A DNA stretch of 44,017 bases from an uncultured Eubacteriales bacterium (GCA_900550955.1 URUF01000016.1:1-44017), one strand, 5' to 3'; numbered from the stretch's first letter, positions 7,342 through 16,668 are shown. Made by a program: numbers and translations. Notes: generated by a model from the sequence alone, not told the origin.

Positions 7342-8352
7342 TTAACCGATGGTGGAAACGCTTTCGCGCTCAATCAGGGTAAAGGGTACCTCAATGCCGC
7401 AGGGAGAATCCACCCTGCCCTTGAGCACGTCCAGCATCAGGTGCATGGCGCTTACCCCCAGGCGGTAGGGGTCAATCTCAAAGGAGGTGAGGGCTGGGGT
7501 GTGATAGCGCCCCGCGTCGGTATTGTTGAAGCTGACGATGCTCACATCGTCCGGCACGGCAAGCCCCACCCCCTTGAGCAGGCTGGTAAGGCCAATGGCC
7601 ATGGCGTCGTCAATACACACGGCGGCGGTGGGCCGGTCCGGCGCGCGGAAGATGCCGAGCAGCTCATCCGCACAGGCGGGGGACTGGATGCTGCGGCTAT
7701 GGAGCACCCAATCCCGGCGGAAGGGCACGCCGGCCTCCTCCAGCGCCTGCTGAAAGCCCTTCAGGCGGTCCACCGTAAAAATATAGCGCTTGTCAAATCC
7801 CAAAAACATGATGCGCCTGTGCCCATGGGCCAGCAGGTAACGGGTGCCGGCGCAGCCTGCCTTTACGTTATCGTTATCCACAAAATAGCAGCTTTGCGTA
7901 TCCGTCGGGTGGCCGATTACCACCGTGGTCACGCCGGTTTCAGCGGGCGCAGCGGCCTCGGCCGCCAGCAGGATCAGCCCGCTTACATACCCGCTATCCA
8001 CCGCCTCGCGGCTGGCCTCCAGGCTGCTTACGGCCTCGCTGCCGGTTACCAACAGCAGGTGGTAGCGCTTTTCGCTGGCGGCATGGCCAAGCCCCTGCAA
8101 AACCGAGGGATAGAAGGGGTTGCCCATGTTTTTGCTCATCCCGCCCGGAAACACGATGCCCACGATGCGCGTTTTGCGGTTTACCAGGCTGCGCGCCATC
8201 TGGTTGGGATGAAAATCCATCTGCCGGGCAACCTCGCGGATGCGCTGGCGCATTTCCTCGCTGATGCGGGGGTTGTCGTGCAGCGCGCGGCTGACCGTGG
8301 AGGGCGATACGCCGGCGGCTTTGGCGATATCCTTAATGGTTGCCTTCGTCAT
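7342..8352 (-). CDS. LacI/MalR-family transcriptional regulator
   Basis: Classic LacI-family repressor: N-terminal helix-turn-helix (ATIKDIAKAAGVSPSTVSRAL, from residue 4), hinge helix HPNQMARSLVNRKT (about 48-61), then a periplasmic-binding-protein-like effector domain. It probably controls the maltodextrin hydrolase gene just downstream in response to a maltose-type sugar; the effector is inferred from the neighbour. A LacI-type operator (8396-8407) lies just downstream of its own -10 box, which implies autoregulation of the regulator-enzyme operon. 336 aa, normal length. An AGGAG-type ribosome site precedes the ATG. Confidence 0.9.
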   Translation of the reverse strand: MTKATIKDIAKAAGVSPSTVSRALHDNPRISEEMRQRIREVARQMDFHPNQMARSLVNRKTRIVGIVFPGGMSKNMGNPFYPSVLQGLGHAASEKRYHLLLVTGSEAVSSLEASREAVDSGYVSGLILLAAEAAAPAETGVTTVVIGHPTDTQSCYFVDNDNVKAGCAGTRYLLAHGHRRIMFLGFDKRYIFTVDRLKGFQQALEEAGVPFRRDWVLHSRSIQSPACADELLGIFRAPDRPTAAVCIDDAMAIGLTSLLKGVGLAVPDDVSIVSFNNTDAGRYHTPALTSFEIDPYRLGVSAMHLMLDVLKGRVDSPCGIEVPFTLIERESVSTIG

Positions 8353-8395
8353 GTAAAACAGGCTCCTTATGGCAAACGGCGGCCGGAAGCCGCTC

Positions 8396-8407
8396 GTAAA
8401 CGATTGC
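8396..8407. promoter_or_regulatory. LacI-family operator
   Basis: GTAAACGATTGC fits the LacI-family half-site pattern GnAAnCG-nTTnC around a central CG. It lies about 11 nt downstream of the -10 box and 44 nt upstream of the regulator's start, where binding would block transcription. Confidence 0.6.
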
Positions 8408-8417
8408 GTTTCTTATT

Positions 8418-8447
8418 ATGATAGCATATGCCGCCAAACGGTGTCAA
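8418..8447 (-). promoter_or_regulatory. Promoter of the LacI-family regulator / GH13 operon
   Basis: On the minus strand, TTGACA (8447-8442), an 18-nt spacer and TATCAT (8423-8418). The LacI-type operator lies just downstream. Confidence 0.65.
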
Positions 8448-8482
8448 TAAAATGAATGGGAACGTACAGGCCGCTTTGGCGA

Positions 8483-8512
8483 TTTACAGGCCCGGGCGGC
8501 GTATGGTATGCT
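8483..8512 (+). promoter_or_regulatory. Promoter of the Na/Pi symporter gene
   Basis: TTTACA (8483-8488), an 18-nt spacer and TATGCT (8507-8512), about 70 nt before the start codon. Confidence 0.5.
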
Positions 8513-8585
8513 TTTTATTGTAGTAAAATGGAAAGAGCGGATTGCGCACGCCGACGCGTGCGCGCATGCACAGGAGGCGTTGCGC

Positions 8586-10196
8586 ATGGATGCAATGACG
8601 GTTTTTACGCTGCTGGGCGGCCTGGGGCTGTTCCTGTTTGGCATCAGGGCCATGGGCGAGGGCTTGGAGCAGGCGGCCGGCAACCGCATGAAGCGCCTGT
8701 TGGAGGCGCTTACAAAAAACAAAGCGTTGGCCGTGCTGGTGGGCGCGCTGGTTACCGGCGTTATCCAATCCTCCAGCGCCACCACGGTGATGGTGGTTGG
8801 CTTTGTAAACGCCGGGCTCTTGTCGCTAAGCAAGGCTGTGGGCGTGATTATGGGCGCCAATATCGGCACCACGGTTACCTCTCTCATGCTGTCTATCAAA
8901 ATCAATTTCGGCATGCTGTTTGCCGCGGTGGGCGCTATTTGCCAGCTGGCGGGCAGCCGCAGCAGCTTCAAGCTTTTTGGGCAAATCGCCATGGGCCTGG
9001 GGCTGCTGTTTTTAGGCATGGACACCATGAGCGCCGCCATGGAGCCCCTGCATACCTGGCAGGGCTTCCGGGATGCGATGGCGCTGGCGCGCAACCCGCT
9101 GGTGGGCGTGCTGGCCGGCGCGGTTATCACGGCGCTTTTGCAAAGCAGCTCGGCCAGCGTGGGCATTTTGCAGGCTTTGGCGGGCACGGGGGCCATCAGC
9201 CTGCAAGCGTCGCTGTTCATCCTGTTTGGGCAAAACATAGGCACCTGCGTAACCGCGCTGCTGGCCAGCGTGGGCGCCAACCGCACCGCCCGGCGCGCCG
9301 CGGTGGTGCACCTTTTGTTCAATGTAATTGGCGCGGCGCTGTTTGTGGCGCTGGCGCTGCTTGTGCCCCTGGACCGGTGGATTGCCACCCTGGCGGGTGA
9401 AAACCTGCGCCTGCAAATTGCCGTTGCGCACATCCTGTTTAACGTGACCACCACGCTGGCTTTGCTGCCGGTGAGCGGCCTTTTGGAACGGCTGGCCTGC
9501 CTGGTCGTTCCCGGGGAGGACAAGCCCCTGGAGCCCCTGCGCCTGAAGTACTTTGACGAGCGCCTGCTTTCCACCCCGCCGGTGGCCGTGGAGCAGCTGT
9601 TTTGCGAGGTGCGGCGCATGGCGGAAATTGTTATGGCAAACTACCGCTTCGCCATGCAGTACTACTTCGCGCCCAAGGCGCTTAGCCTGGACGAATTTGA
9701 AAACCGCGAGGAAGCGTTGGATTATTTAAACGCGGAAATCACCCGGGAGCTCATTGAGGTGCGCGGCCTGGGCCTGAGCCAGCGGGACGTGCACCTGACC
9801 GGCTCCCTGTTCCATGTGGTAAACGACCTGGAACGCATAGGCGACCACAGCATGAACATTGTGGAGATCGGCACGGCGCGCAAAAGGGAAAAGATTCGCT
9901 TCTCGCACAAGGCCGAGCATGAAATTGAGGAGCTCAGCGCCATTGTAACCAGCATGCTGGAAAAGAGCCTTCATATTGTGGACAAGCAGGTCCCCGACGT
10001 GGAAATCACCGGCGAGGTATTCGCGCTGGAAAGCCGCGTGGACGACATGAGCAAGGACCTGGCCGACCGGCACGTGGAACGTGTGAAGGCCAAAAAATGC
10101 ACGCCCAAAAACGGCATGCTGTACCTGGATATGCTCAATAATCTGGAACGCATCGCGGATCACGCAAACAATCTGGCCGCTTCCGTAGAGGGCTAA
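8586..10196 (+). CDS. Na+/phosphate symporter with PhoU domain
   Basis: NptA/YjbB-type (SLC34-like) sodium-coupled phosphate transporter. Two inverted repeats each carry the hallmark QSSSA motif: VIQSSSATTVMV (Q61) and LLQSSSASVGIL (Q186). The GANIGTT (90-96) and GQNIGTCVTALL motifs follow them. About eight hydrophobic segments fill residues 1-320. The C-terminal ~200 residues are soluble and helical, a PhoU-like domain with NDLERIGDHSMNIVE and LNNLERIADHANNL, which in PhoU bind metal clusters. I chose the start at 8586 (536 aa) from the AGGAGG 8 nt upstream; a start at 8508 would add a non-homologous leader. Bacterial members can import or export phosphate; the PhoU tail suggests regulation by phosphate status. 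Confidence 0.92.
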   Translation: MDAMTVFTLLGGLGLFLFGIRAMGEGLEQAAGNRMKRLLEALTKNKALAVLVGALVTGVIQSSSATTVMVVGFVNAGLLSLSKAVGVIMGANIGTTVTSLMLSIKINFGMLFAAVGAICQLAGSRSSFKLFGQIAMGLGLLFLGMDTMSAAMEPLHTWQGFRDAMALARNPLVGVLAGAVITALLQSSSASVGILQALAGTGAISLQASLFILFGQNIGTCVTALLASVGANRTARRAAVVHLLFNVIGAALFVALALLVPLDRWIATLAGENLRLQIAVAHILFNVTTTLALLPVSGLLERLACLVVPGEDKPLEPLRLKYFDERLLSTPPVAVEQLFCEVRRMAEIVMANYRFAMQYYFAPKALSLDEFENREEALDYLNAEITRELIEVRGLGLSQRDVHLTGSLFHVVNDLERIGDHSMNIVEIGTARKREKIRFSHKAEHEIEELSAIVTSMLEKSLHIVDKQVPDVEITGEVFALESRVDDMSKDLADRHVERVKAKKCTPKNGMLYLDMLNNLERIADHANNLAASVEG

Positions 10197-10257
10197 CCTT
10201 CGCGCGGCCCGGCCTGCGGCCCCTTTTCGGGCCGCCAGGCAAGGAAAGCGAAGGGCG
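10197..10257. other. Structured intergenic hairpin between convergent genes
   Basis: CCTTCGC (near 10197) can pair with GCGAAGG (near 10249), enclosing a GC-rich inner stem around GCGGCCC...GGGCCGC. There is no T-run on either strand. It lies between the convergent symporter and mfd genes and may act as a weak bidirectional terminator or mRNA 3' end. Confidence 0.35.
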
Positions 10258-10266
10258 GGCAAAGCC

Positions 10267-13200
10267 TCAGGCCCCCGCCGGGGCGTTGGGGCGGGCCCCC
10301 GGCTGCGCCCTGAGGGCGGCCAATTCCCCGTGCACGGCCGTCATTACGGAAATGGTCAGGCGCAGGGCGTCCCCGGCTTCCAGGCCGGGCTGGGCGAGCA
10401 CCAGCTCGGGCGCTTTGCCCACGGAAAAACGCAGCCGCTTATCCGCGCGGGCTACCGCCTCAAACAGCAGGGCGGGGTCTGGCAGGAACTTTTCGTCGAT
10501 GCGCATGTGCACGCCGTCCGCGCGCAGGAACAGGTGGCTCACGCCCAGCTTGCGGGTTACGCCGCGCAGCTGCGCAATGTACATAAGGTTGCTCACCGGC
10601 TGGGGCACATCGCCAAAGCGGTCTATCAGCTCCTCCTCGATTTCCAAACGGCCCGCCTCGTCCTGAATCATGGCGATGCGCTTGTAAATTTCCACGCGCA
10701 GCTTTTCCTGTGGCACATAGTCCTGGGGGAGGAAGGCGTCCAGCTTGAGCTCCACGCGGGTGTCCAGCTCGGGCGTTTGCTCCACGCCCTGCACCTCGCC
10801 CACGGCCTGCTCGATAAGCTTTACGTACATATCATAGCCCACGGTGCTCAGGTGGCCGCTCTGCTGCGGGCCAAGCACGTCGCCCGCGCCGCGAATTTCC
10901 AAATCGCGCATGGCGATGCGGTAGCCCGCGCCAAACTCCGTAAATTCACGTATGGCGGACAGGCGCTGGTCTGCGGTTTCGGAAAGGGCTTTGTTGGCGC
11001 GCACGGTAAAGTAGGCATAGGCCTGGCGGTTGCTGCGGCCTACGCGGCCGCGAATCTGATACAGCTGGGACAGGCCAAAGCGGTCCGCGTCAAAAACGAC
11101 GAGGGTGTTGGCGTCCGGCACGTCCAGGCCGCTTTCCACAATGGTGGTGCACAGCAGCACGTCATAGGCGCCGGCATAAAAGTCCAGCATCACGTCCTCC
11201 AGGGCGCTTTCGCGCATCTGCCCGTGGGCGACGCCAATGCGCGCGTCCGGCACCAGGGCCTTGAGCCGCTCGTGCATCTGTTCAATGCTGCGCACGCGGT
11301 TGTACAGGAAGTAGACCTGGCCGCCGCGCGCCAGCTCCCGGCGGATGGCCTCGCGGATGACCGCGTCGTTGTATTCCATCACGTAGGTTTTCACCGGCAG
11401 GCGTTCCTCGGGCGGCGTTTCCAGAATGCTCATATCGCGGATGCCCACCATGCTCATATGTAGCGTGCGCGGGATGGGCGTGGCGGACAGGGTGAGCACA
11501 TCCACGCGCGTTTTCATATGCTGGATGCTCTCCTTGTGGTTTACGCCAAAGCGCTGCTCCTCGTCAACGATCAAAAGGCCCAGGTCCTTAAATTGCACGT
11601 CCTTGTTAAGCAGGCGGTGGGTGCCCACCACCAAATCCAGCTCGCCCTCCTTGAGCTTGCGGGCGATTTCCTTTTGCTCCTTGGGGGTGCGGAAGCGGCT
11701 GAGCATATCAAACTTGACGGGGAAGCCCGCAAAGCGCTTTTTGATGGTGTTGTAATGCTGCTGCACCAAAATGGTGGTGGGGGCCAGGATGGCCACCTGC
11801 TTGCCCTCCACCACGGCCTTGAAGGCCGCGCGCAGGGCCACCTCGGTTTTGCCATAGCCCACGTCCCCGCACAAAAGGCGGTCCATGTTGCGCGGGCTTT
11901 CCATATCGGCCTCAATTTGCGCCACGCTCTTTTGCTGGTCCTCGGTGAGCTCGTAGGGGAACATGTCCTCAAATTCCTGCTGCCAGGGGTTTTCGTGGCT
12001 GAAGGCGTAGCCGGTGTTTTTGGCGCGTTTGGCGTACAGCTCCGCCAGGTCGAAGGCCAGCTTTTTAAGGCCCGCCTTCACCTTGCTTTTCTGCCTTTCC
12101 CATTCCTGCCCGCCCAGGCGGTTAAGCTTGGGCAGCGCGTGCTCCGCGCCTATGAACTTGGTCACCCGGTCAAACTGGTCGGCGGGAACGTACAGCTTGT
12201 CGTTCCCGGCATACTGAATGAGCAGGTAATCGCGCTTCGCGCCGTCGTTATCCAGCTGCACAACGCCCTTGTACAGGCCCACGCCGTGCAGGTCGTGCAC
12301 CACGTAATCGCCGGCCTTCAGGTCCGTGAAGGAGGCGATGCGTTCGCCCGCGTTCTGCTTTTTGCGCGCGCGCTGGTACGCGGTGCCGTAGATATCGCTG
12401 TCGCTTAATACGCACAGGCGCGCGGCGGGGTGGATAAAGCCCTTGGTATAAGCCACAGGCAACAGGATAACCTCGCGGGCGACCAGGTTGCCGTCCAGCG
12501 TGCCGGCATAGGAGGCCGGCGCGCCCTGCTCCTCCAGGGCCTTGAGCAGGCGGCGGCCGCGCGCCTCGCCGCCGGTGAACAGAATAATGGCGTTGCCCTC
12601 GGCCTTCCACTTGGCGATATCCTTCACAAGCGGCTCCAGGCGGCTTTGATAGGGCATGGCGGGCTGGGAGCCGAAGGAGATGGTGTGCGTGGGAGAAAGG
12701 CGGCCAAAGGTGGCGATGCGGTCGGTCAGGGCAACGATGGGGCAAAGCTTCCAGCCGGACAGCAGATCGTCATAGGTGAAGCGCAGGCCCTGCTGGGCAT
12801 CGAACGCATCGCCGCGCAGGCGCGCGTCCTCATAGGCCTCGGCAAAGGCGTTGCAGGCGGCGCGCACGCGGCTTTGGTACTGGTCGGGCCGGTCCATAAG
12901 CAAAATGGGGTTGTCCAGATAGTCCGTTACGGGCACGGTCTGCTCGCACAGCACGTTCATCCACATGGGCGCGGTGCGGATGGTTTGCCCCGCGCGCACA
13001 CGGTCCACATCGTCCAGATGGCGCTTCCAGTTGCGCTCGCTTTCGCTTATGCGTTCCCCGGCGGCGGGGGCGGGCGCATCGCCCGCCTTAAGCAAATCCT
13101 CGGTGGTTTCCAGCGCGTCCAGCCCGCTTAAAAAGTCGTCCAGCGGGGGCAGGCCGTCTATCGCGGCCTCCTGCGCCGCCTGCGCGGGCTGCGCGGCAGC

Positions 13201-13953
13201 CATGGCCTGGCCCGCGCCTTTTTCAAGCGCGGCCTTGAGGCGGTTGGCGGCCGCCTCGGGATCCGCAATCAGGCACTCCGTAGCGGGGGCGAGGCGCACG
13301 CCCTTGATGCGCGCGATGCTGCGCTGGCTGATGCAGTCAAACCGGCGCAGGCTGTCGATCTCGTCGTCAAAAAATTCAATGCGCACGGCGTCCGGGGCGT
13401 TGGCGGGGTACACGTCCAGGATGGAGCCGCGCATGGCGCACTGGCCCCGGCCCTCTACCATGGGCACGCGCTCGTAGCCGTTATGGATAAGCCTAGCCAG
13501 GAGCTGGCCGGGCTCATGGCGCTCCCCCTCCGACAGGGTGATCGCCGCGCTTTGAAAGGCCTGGCGCGGTATGCAGCGATCCAGCAGCGCGTCCACGCTG
13601 GCGCACAGCACGCGTACCTTTCCGGCGGCGAGCCTATCCAGCACGCTCAGGCGCTGCCAGGCGCTCTCACGGCTCATGGCCGCGCGGCTGAACTGCAAGT
13701 CGCGCGCGGGCAGTACGGCGCAGCCAAGGCCCGTCAGGCGCTCGATATCCTGCGCCTGGCGCTGGGCGGCAAGCTCGCTTGCGGCCACCAGCAAAACGGG
13801 CCTGCCGGTTTTGTAGGCCAGCGCGGCGGCCAGGAAGGGGCGTTCGCCCTCGGCAATCTCATAAAGCGCCGTGCAGCCGGGCTGCGCAAGGCGTTGCAAA
13901 AGCGTTTGCCATTCCGGCAGGCTTTGGTAGGCGGTAAAAAGACCCTCGTTCAT
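10267..13953 (-). CDS. mfd: Transcription-repair coupling factor Mfd
   Basis: Displaces RNA polymerase stalled at DNA lesions and recruits UvrA for nucleotide excision repair. The UvrB-like N-terminal module spans roughly residues 1-340. The RNA-polymerase-interacting domain follows at about 545-620 (GDYVVHDLHGVGLYKG). Then come the RecG-like helicase motor, with Walker A GDVGYGKT (697-704), the VDEEQRFG motif II box, LSATPIPRTL and QIRGRVGRSN, and the C-terminal TRCF domain. It is 1228 aa, slightly long for the family. Ala/Pro-rich low-complexity stretches around residues 245-305 account for some of the excess. Its ATG overlaps the pth stop (ATGA), so the pair is translationally coupled. Confidence 0.96.
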   Translation of the reverse strand: MNEGLFTAYQSLPEWQTLLQRLAQPGCTALYEIAEGERPFLAAALAYKTGRPVLLVAASELAAQRQAQDIERLTGLGCAVLPARDLQFSRAAMSRESAWQRLSVLDRLAAGKVRVLCASVDALLDRCIPRQAFQSAAITLSEGERHEPGQLLARLIHNGYERVPMVEGRGQCAMRGSILDVYPANAPDAVRIEFFDDEIDSLRRFDCISQRSIARIKGVRLAPATECLIADPEAAANRLKAALEKGAGQAMAAAQPAQAAQEAAIDGLPPLDDFLSGLDALETTEDLLKAGDAPAPAAGERISESERNWKRHLDDVDRVRAGQTIRTAPMWMNVLCEQTVPVTDYLDNPILLMDRPDQYQSRVRAACNAFAEAYEDARLRGDAFDAQQGLRFTYDDLLSGWKLCPIVALTDRIATFGRLSPTHTISFGSQPAMPYQSRLEPLVKDIAKWKAEGNAIILFTGGEARGRRLLKALEEQGAPASYAGTLDGNLVAREVILLPVAYTKGFIHPAARLCVLSDSDIYGTAYQRARKKQNAGERIASFTDLKAGDYVVHDLHGVGLYKGVVQLDNDGAKRDYLLIQYAGNDKLYVPADQFDRVTKFIGAEHALPKLNRLGGQEWERQKSKVKAGLKKLAFDLAELYAKRAKNTGYAFSHENPWQQEFEDMFPYELTEDQQKSVAQIEADMESPRNMDRLLCGDVGYGKTEVALRAAFKAVVEGKQVAILAPTTILVQQHYNTIKKRFAGFPVKFDMLSRFRTPKEQKEIARKLKEGELDLVVGTHRLLNKDVQFKDLGLLIVDEEQRFGVNHKESIQHMKTRVDVLTLSATPIPRTLHMSMVGIRDMSILETPPEERLPVKTYVMEYNDAVIREAIRRELARGGQVYFLYNRVRSIEQMHERLKALVPDARIGVAHGQMRESALEDVMLDFYAGAYDVLLCTTIVESGLDVPDANTLVVFDADRFGLSQLYQIRGRVGRSNRQAYAYFTVRANKALSETADQRLSAIREFTEFGAGYRIAMRDLEIRGAGDVLGPQQSGHLSTVGYDMYVKLIEQAVGEVQGVEQTPELDTRVELKLDAFLPQDYVPQEKLRVEIYKRIAMIQDEAGRLEIEEELIDRFGDVPQPVSNLMYIAQLRGVTRKLGVSHLFLRADGVHMRIDEKFLPDPALLFEAVARADKRLRFSVGKAPELVLAQPGLEAGDALRLTISVMTAVHGELAALRAQPGARPNAPAGA

Positions 13954-14552
13954 TGGGCGGCTCCTTCGCTGGGGGCGGGCTTTTTCTTCTTGGTATTATA
14001 CTTGCACATGGCGCTTTCAATACCGTTTTGGATATATTCCACAATGGCGTCGGCAGCCAGGGCATAGGCGGCGTCGGCGGCCTGCTGCTCCTGGGGCTGC
14101 TGGTAGCGGCTGAGTACCCAATCCGCCAGTTCAAAGCCGGGCTTGCGCTCGCCCACGCCTACGCGCAGGCGGGGAAAGGTATCGTAGCCAAGCAGCCCCA
14201 CAATGCTGCGCATGCCGTTGTGCGTGCCCGCGCTGCCGCTTTTGCGGATGCGTATGCTGCCCGGCGCAAGGTCGATATCGTCATACGCCACCATAAGGTG
14301 CTCGGGCGCGATTTTGTACCAGTTTACCAGGCGGGCCACGGCCTCACCGCTTAGGTTCATATAGGTTTGGGGCAGGGCCAGGACGACCTTCTTTCCGTCT
14401 ATGAAGCACTCCCCCACCAGCGCGTTTTCCTTTTCGCGCGCAATGGAAACGCCCAGCTTGCGCGCAAGCGCGTCCAGCACGTCAAAGCCCACGTTGTGGC
14501 GGGTATGGGCGTATTTGGGGCCGGGGTTTCCCAAGCCTACGATCAAATACAT
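13950..14552 (-). CDS. pth: Peptidyl-tRNA hydrolase
   Basis: Releases peptides from prematurely dropped peptidyl-tRNA. The bacterial Pth signature is complete: MYLIVGLGNPGPKYAHTRHN at the start, with the catalytic His in TRHNVGF; PQTYMNLSGEAV; AYDDIDLAPG; and GTHNGMRSI. At 200 aa the length is normal, with a short Lys/Pro-rich tail. The start at 14552 has GGAGG 10 nt upstream and matches the family N-terminus; an earlier in-frame ATG would add 36 unrelated residues. The stop overlaps the mfd start by 4 nt. The pth-mfd order is common in Firmicutes. A promoter lies at 14652-14680. Confidence 0.96.
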   Translation of the reverse strand: MYLIVGLGNPGPKYAHTRHNVGFDVLDALARKLGVSIAREKENALVGECFIDGKKVVLALPQTYMNLSGEAVARLVNWYKIAPEHLMVAYDDIDLAPGSIRIRKSGSAGTHNGMRSIVGLLGYDTFPRLRVGVGERKPGFELADWVLSRYQQPQEQQAADAAYALAADAIVEYIQNGIESAMCKYNTKKKKPAPSEGAAQ

Positions 14553-14651
14553 GGCTTTGTTTCCTCCATCGTTTTTTGGCCGCTCGGGCGCGTTTTGCGC
14601 AAACGCGCAATGGCGAGGACGGAAAAGACCCGCCCCCGCAAAACGTGGGTA

Positions 14652-14680
14652 TTGTACCATTTTCCTTTGAAAAGCGCAAG
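14652..14680 (-). promoter_or_regulatory. Promoter of pth-mfd
   Basis: On the minus strand, TTGCGC (14680-14675), a 17-nt spacer and TACAAT (14657-14652). A GCGCGTTT...AAAACGCGC hairpin follows in the leader near 14590-14610. The -35 box is only 5 nt from the stop codon of the upstream membrane-protein gene. Confidence 0.65.
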
Positions 14681-14685
14681 ACGGC

Positions 14686-16218
14686 CTAGCGTTTTTGAAG
14701 CGCCTTCAGCGGCCGGTCAAAGGCCATGGCGGCCAAAATGACATAAAACGGCGCGTACAGGAACAGGTAGCGCGGCCAAACCTCAAACAAAAGCAGGTAC
14801 GCCGTAACGCCCATGAGCGTAAGGCTCAAAAGCGGCACGGCCGGATGGCTGCGCCGGGCGATCGCCGTATAGGCGCATAGCGTGAGCAGGCCCAGCCACA
14901 GGGCCTGCGCCAGCGTGTGGCACAATGGGTTGTAACCCCCCCTGTGATGGTAAAAGGCGCGCAGGAAGCCGCTTAGCGCGTCCGTGCGCTTGGGAATCTC
15001 CAAATCCAAAAAGCTGGAATTGGCTGCGAAGGAGCCGTCTGCATAGGCTTTGTATGCCTTTACGGCAAAGAAATGCAGGTTTTGCGCAAGGCTTCGTTCG
15101 CTCAGGCGTTCCCAGGCTTTTTGCAGGTTGGCGGCGTGCCGGCTTTCCAACGTGGGAAAAGAGGTGGAAAAGGCCACGTCCTCGGGCGAATGGCCGCCAT
15201 AGGTAGCGCCGTTCATACCCAGCATCAGGTAGTGCGTTTCGCTAAGCTGCTCCTGCGGCGTAGGGCTGCCCGCCAAATAGGCGGTGGACAGGCTTTGCCA
15301 GGCGCGCCCGGGCACGGCCCCCAAGAGCAGCGCAACGGCAACGATCGCCGCGCCCTTCACCCTGGCCCTGCAAAAGTCGCGGCGGGCCAGGAAGCGGCAT
15401 AGGCCCAGCAGCACCAGCGCAATCAGGAAAATAAGCGCCGTAGGCTTCACGCTGGCCCCAAAGAAGCACGCAAGCGAAACCAAAAACCATTTGAGCGCCG
15501 GGCGGCGGCAGCACAGATACGCATACAGCGCCAGCACCGGGAACAGGATGGAAAACGTATCCGTATAGGGATAGAGCAGATAGGGGGACAGGGCGATCCA
15601 GCCTGTGGCAACCGCAAGCGCAAAGCCCCGGGCAAGGCGGCTGGGCGTTAAGCGCCTTACGCAAAGCAGGCATAGGTAGGCGGTAAGGTTCAAAAGCACC
15701 GCGTCCAAATAAGGCAGCACCACAAACGGCACCGAAAGCCCCAGCTTTACGGCGAACCAAAGGGGAACGGCCTGCAAAACCGTGAGCGGCGCGTTATTGG
15801 GGCATAATGAAAAATAGGCCGGGTCGGAAAGCGCCTGGCCGCGCGCCAGCTCCTCAGCCATACCGTACACGTTGGCGATATCCCAGCCCATTTTATACCA
15901 GCAGCAGCGCACAATCACCAGCTGAACCGCCAGAAGCGCCGCAAAGAACGCCCGAAGCATCCACCTTCCACGCCGGGACGCTTCTTTTGGCGTTACGCCG
16001 CCCTCCATGCGGGCGCGCAGGAGCATAAGCAGCGCGATCGCCAGCAGGGCAAGCGGCCACAGCGCGGCGTTGGAAAGCAAGCTGCGGTTTTGGTAATACG
16101 TTTGCAGGGCGGGCTGGCCTGCCACCAGCAGCGCGAGCAAAAGGGCAAACACGCCGCCCATCGCCGCGCTAAGCCAGCGCGGTATGGCGCTGAAAAAACG
16201 GTTTGGGGTTCTTTCCAT
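14686..16218 (-). CDS. Polytopic membrane protein, GT-C glycosyltransferase-like
   Basis: A 510-aa protein with about 10-12 hydrophobic segments and no signal peptide beyond the first membrane helix (about residues 14-36). The first large extracytoplasmic loop, after about residue 105, has MGWDIANVYGMAEELA, and the conserved-looking PYTDTFSILFPVLALY lies mid-protein. Both recall the acidic loop residues of GT-C mannosyl/arabinosyltransferase-like proteins that use polyprenyl-phosphate sugars. A soluble ~100-residue segment (about 320-420) separates the last helices. I know no specific function. It lies between rnpB and pth-mfd on the same strand. An AAAGGAG site lies about 11 nt before the ATG. 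Confidence 0.7.
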   Translation of the reverse strand: MERTPNRFFSAIPRWLSAAMGGVFALLLALLVAGQPALQTYYQNRSLLSNAALWPLALLAIALLMLLRARMEGGVTPKEASRRGRWMLRAFFAALLAVQLVIVRCCWYKMGWDIANVYGMAEELARGQALSDPAYFSLCPNNAPLTVLQAVPLWFAVKLGLSVPFVVLPYLDAVLLNLTAYLCLLCVRRLTPSRLARGFALAVATGWIALSPYLLYPYTDTFSILFPVLALYAYLCCRRPALKWFLVSLACFFGASVKPTALIFLIALVLLGLCRFLARRDFCRARVKGAAIVAVALLLGAVPGRAWQSLSTAYLAGSPTPQEQLSETHYLMLGMNGATYGGHSPEDVAFSTSFPTLESRHAANLQKAWERLSERSLAQNLHFFAVKAYKAYADGSFAANSSFLDLEIPKRTDALSGFLRAFYHHRGGYNPLCHTLAQALWLGLLTLCAYTAIARRSHPAVPLLSLTLMGVTAYLLLFEVWPRYLFLYAPFYVILAAMAFDRPLKALQKR

Positions 16219-16261
16219 GCGCGGGCACGCTCCTTTGGTACGTATGGGTTTCAGCCATACA

Positions 16262-16283
16262 GAAAAAGCGGCTTGAGCCGCCT
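16262..16283 (-). terminator. Rho-independent terminator of rnpB
   Basis: On the minus strand, AGGCGGCTCAAGCCGCT forms a compact stem and is followed by TTTTTCT. It sits about 12 nt past the inferred RNase P RNA 3' end and before the next gene's start. Confidence 0.8.
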
Positions 16284-16294
16284 GGAAAATGGAT

Positions 16295-16633
16295 GCTGCC
16301 GGTGCGGTCGTAAGCCGAGTTCTGTCGTTGGACGATCATCTATCTTGGCCGCGCGTTGCCGCGCGGTCGTAGCGATCTCTTTAGGAGCACGACGGGCCGC
16401 CGTATCGCTCCTGGTCGGATCTTGCATCGGGTGGGGTTTACAGCGCGAACCTGTCGCCAGGCCGCGGGTGAGCTCTTACCTCGCCTTTCCATCCTTACCC
16501 CGCAAGGGGGCGGTTTCTTTCTGTTGCACTTTCCTTGAAGTCGCCTTCACCGGCCGTTAGCCGGCACCCTGCCCTGTGATGCTCGGACTTTCCTCATGGC
16601 CTTCGCCACGCGATCGCCTGGCCGCCCGGCAGC
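16295..16633 (-). ncRNA. rnpB: RNase P RNA, bacterial class A
   Basis: Catalytic RNA that matures tRNA 5' ends. On the minus strand, the conserved core GAGGAAAGTCCGAGC appears near the 5' side (about 16585-16600) and the 3' consensus ACAGAACTCGGCTTACGACC lies at 16307-16326. ACAGGGCAGGGTGCCGG and a GGTAAGAGCTCACC segment (about 16466-16482) agree with class A. The P1 helix closes the ends: GCTGCCGG (16633-16626) pairs with CCGGCAGC (16302-16295), which defines a length of about 339 nt. A promoter (16640-16668) lies 7 nt upstream and a terminator 12 nt downstream, so it is its own transcription unit between lysA and a membrane-protein gene. Confidence 0.95.
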
Positions 16634-16639
16634 GGTATT

Positions 16640-16668
16640 AGGGTAGCACGTTTGCAAAGGCATGTCAA
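16640..16668 (-). promoter_or_regulatory. Promoter of rnpB
   Basis: On the minus strand, TTGACA (16668-16663), a 17-nt spacer and TACCCT (16645-16640). The distance to the P1 helix fits initiation at about 16633. Confidence 0.75.

Noticed and set aside
10286..13477. Long reading frames opposite mfd
   Set aside because: They follow from the high GC content and codon bias of mfd, lack ribosome sites and match no family.
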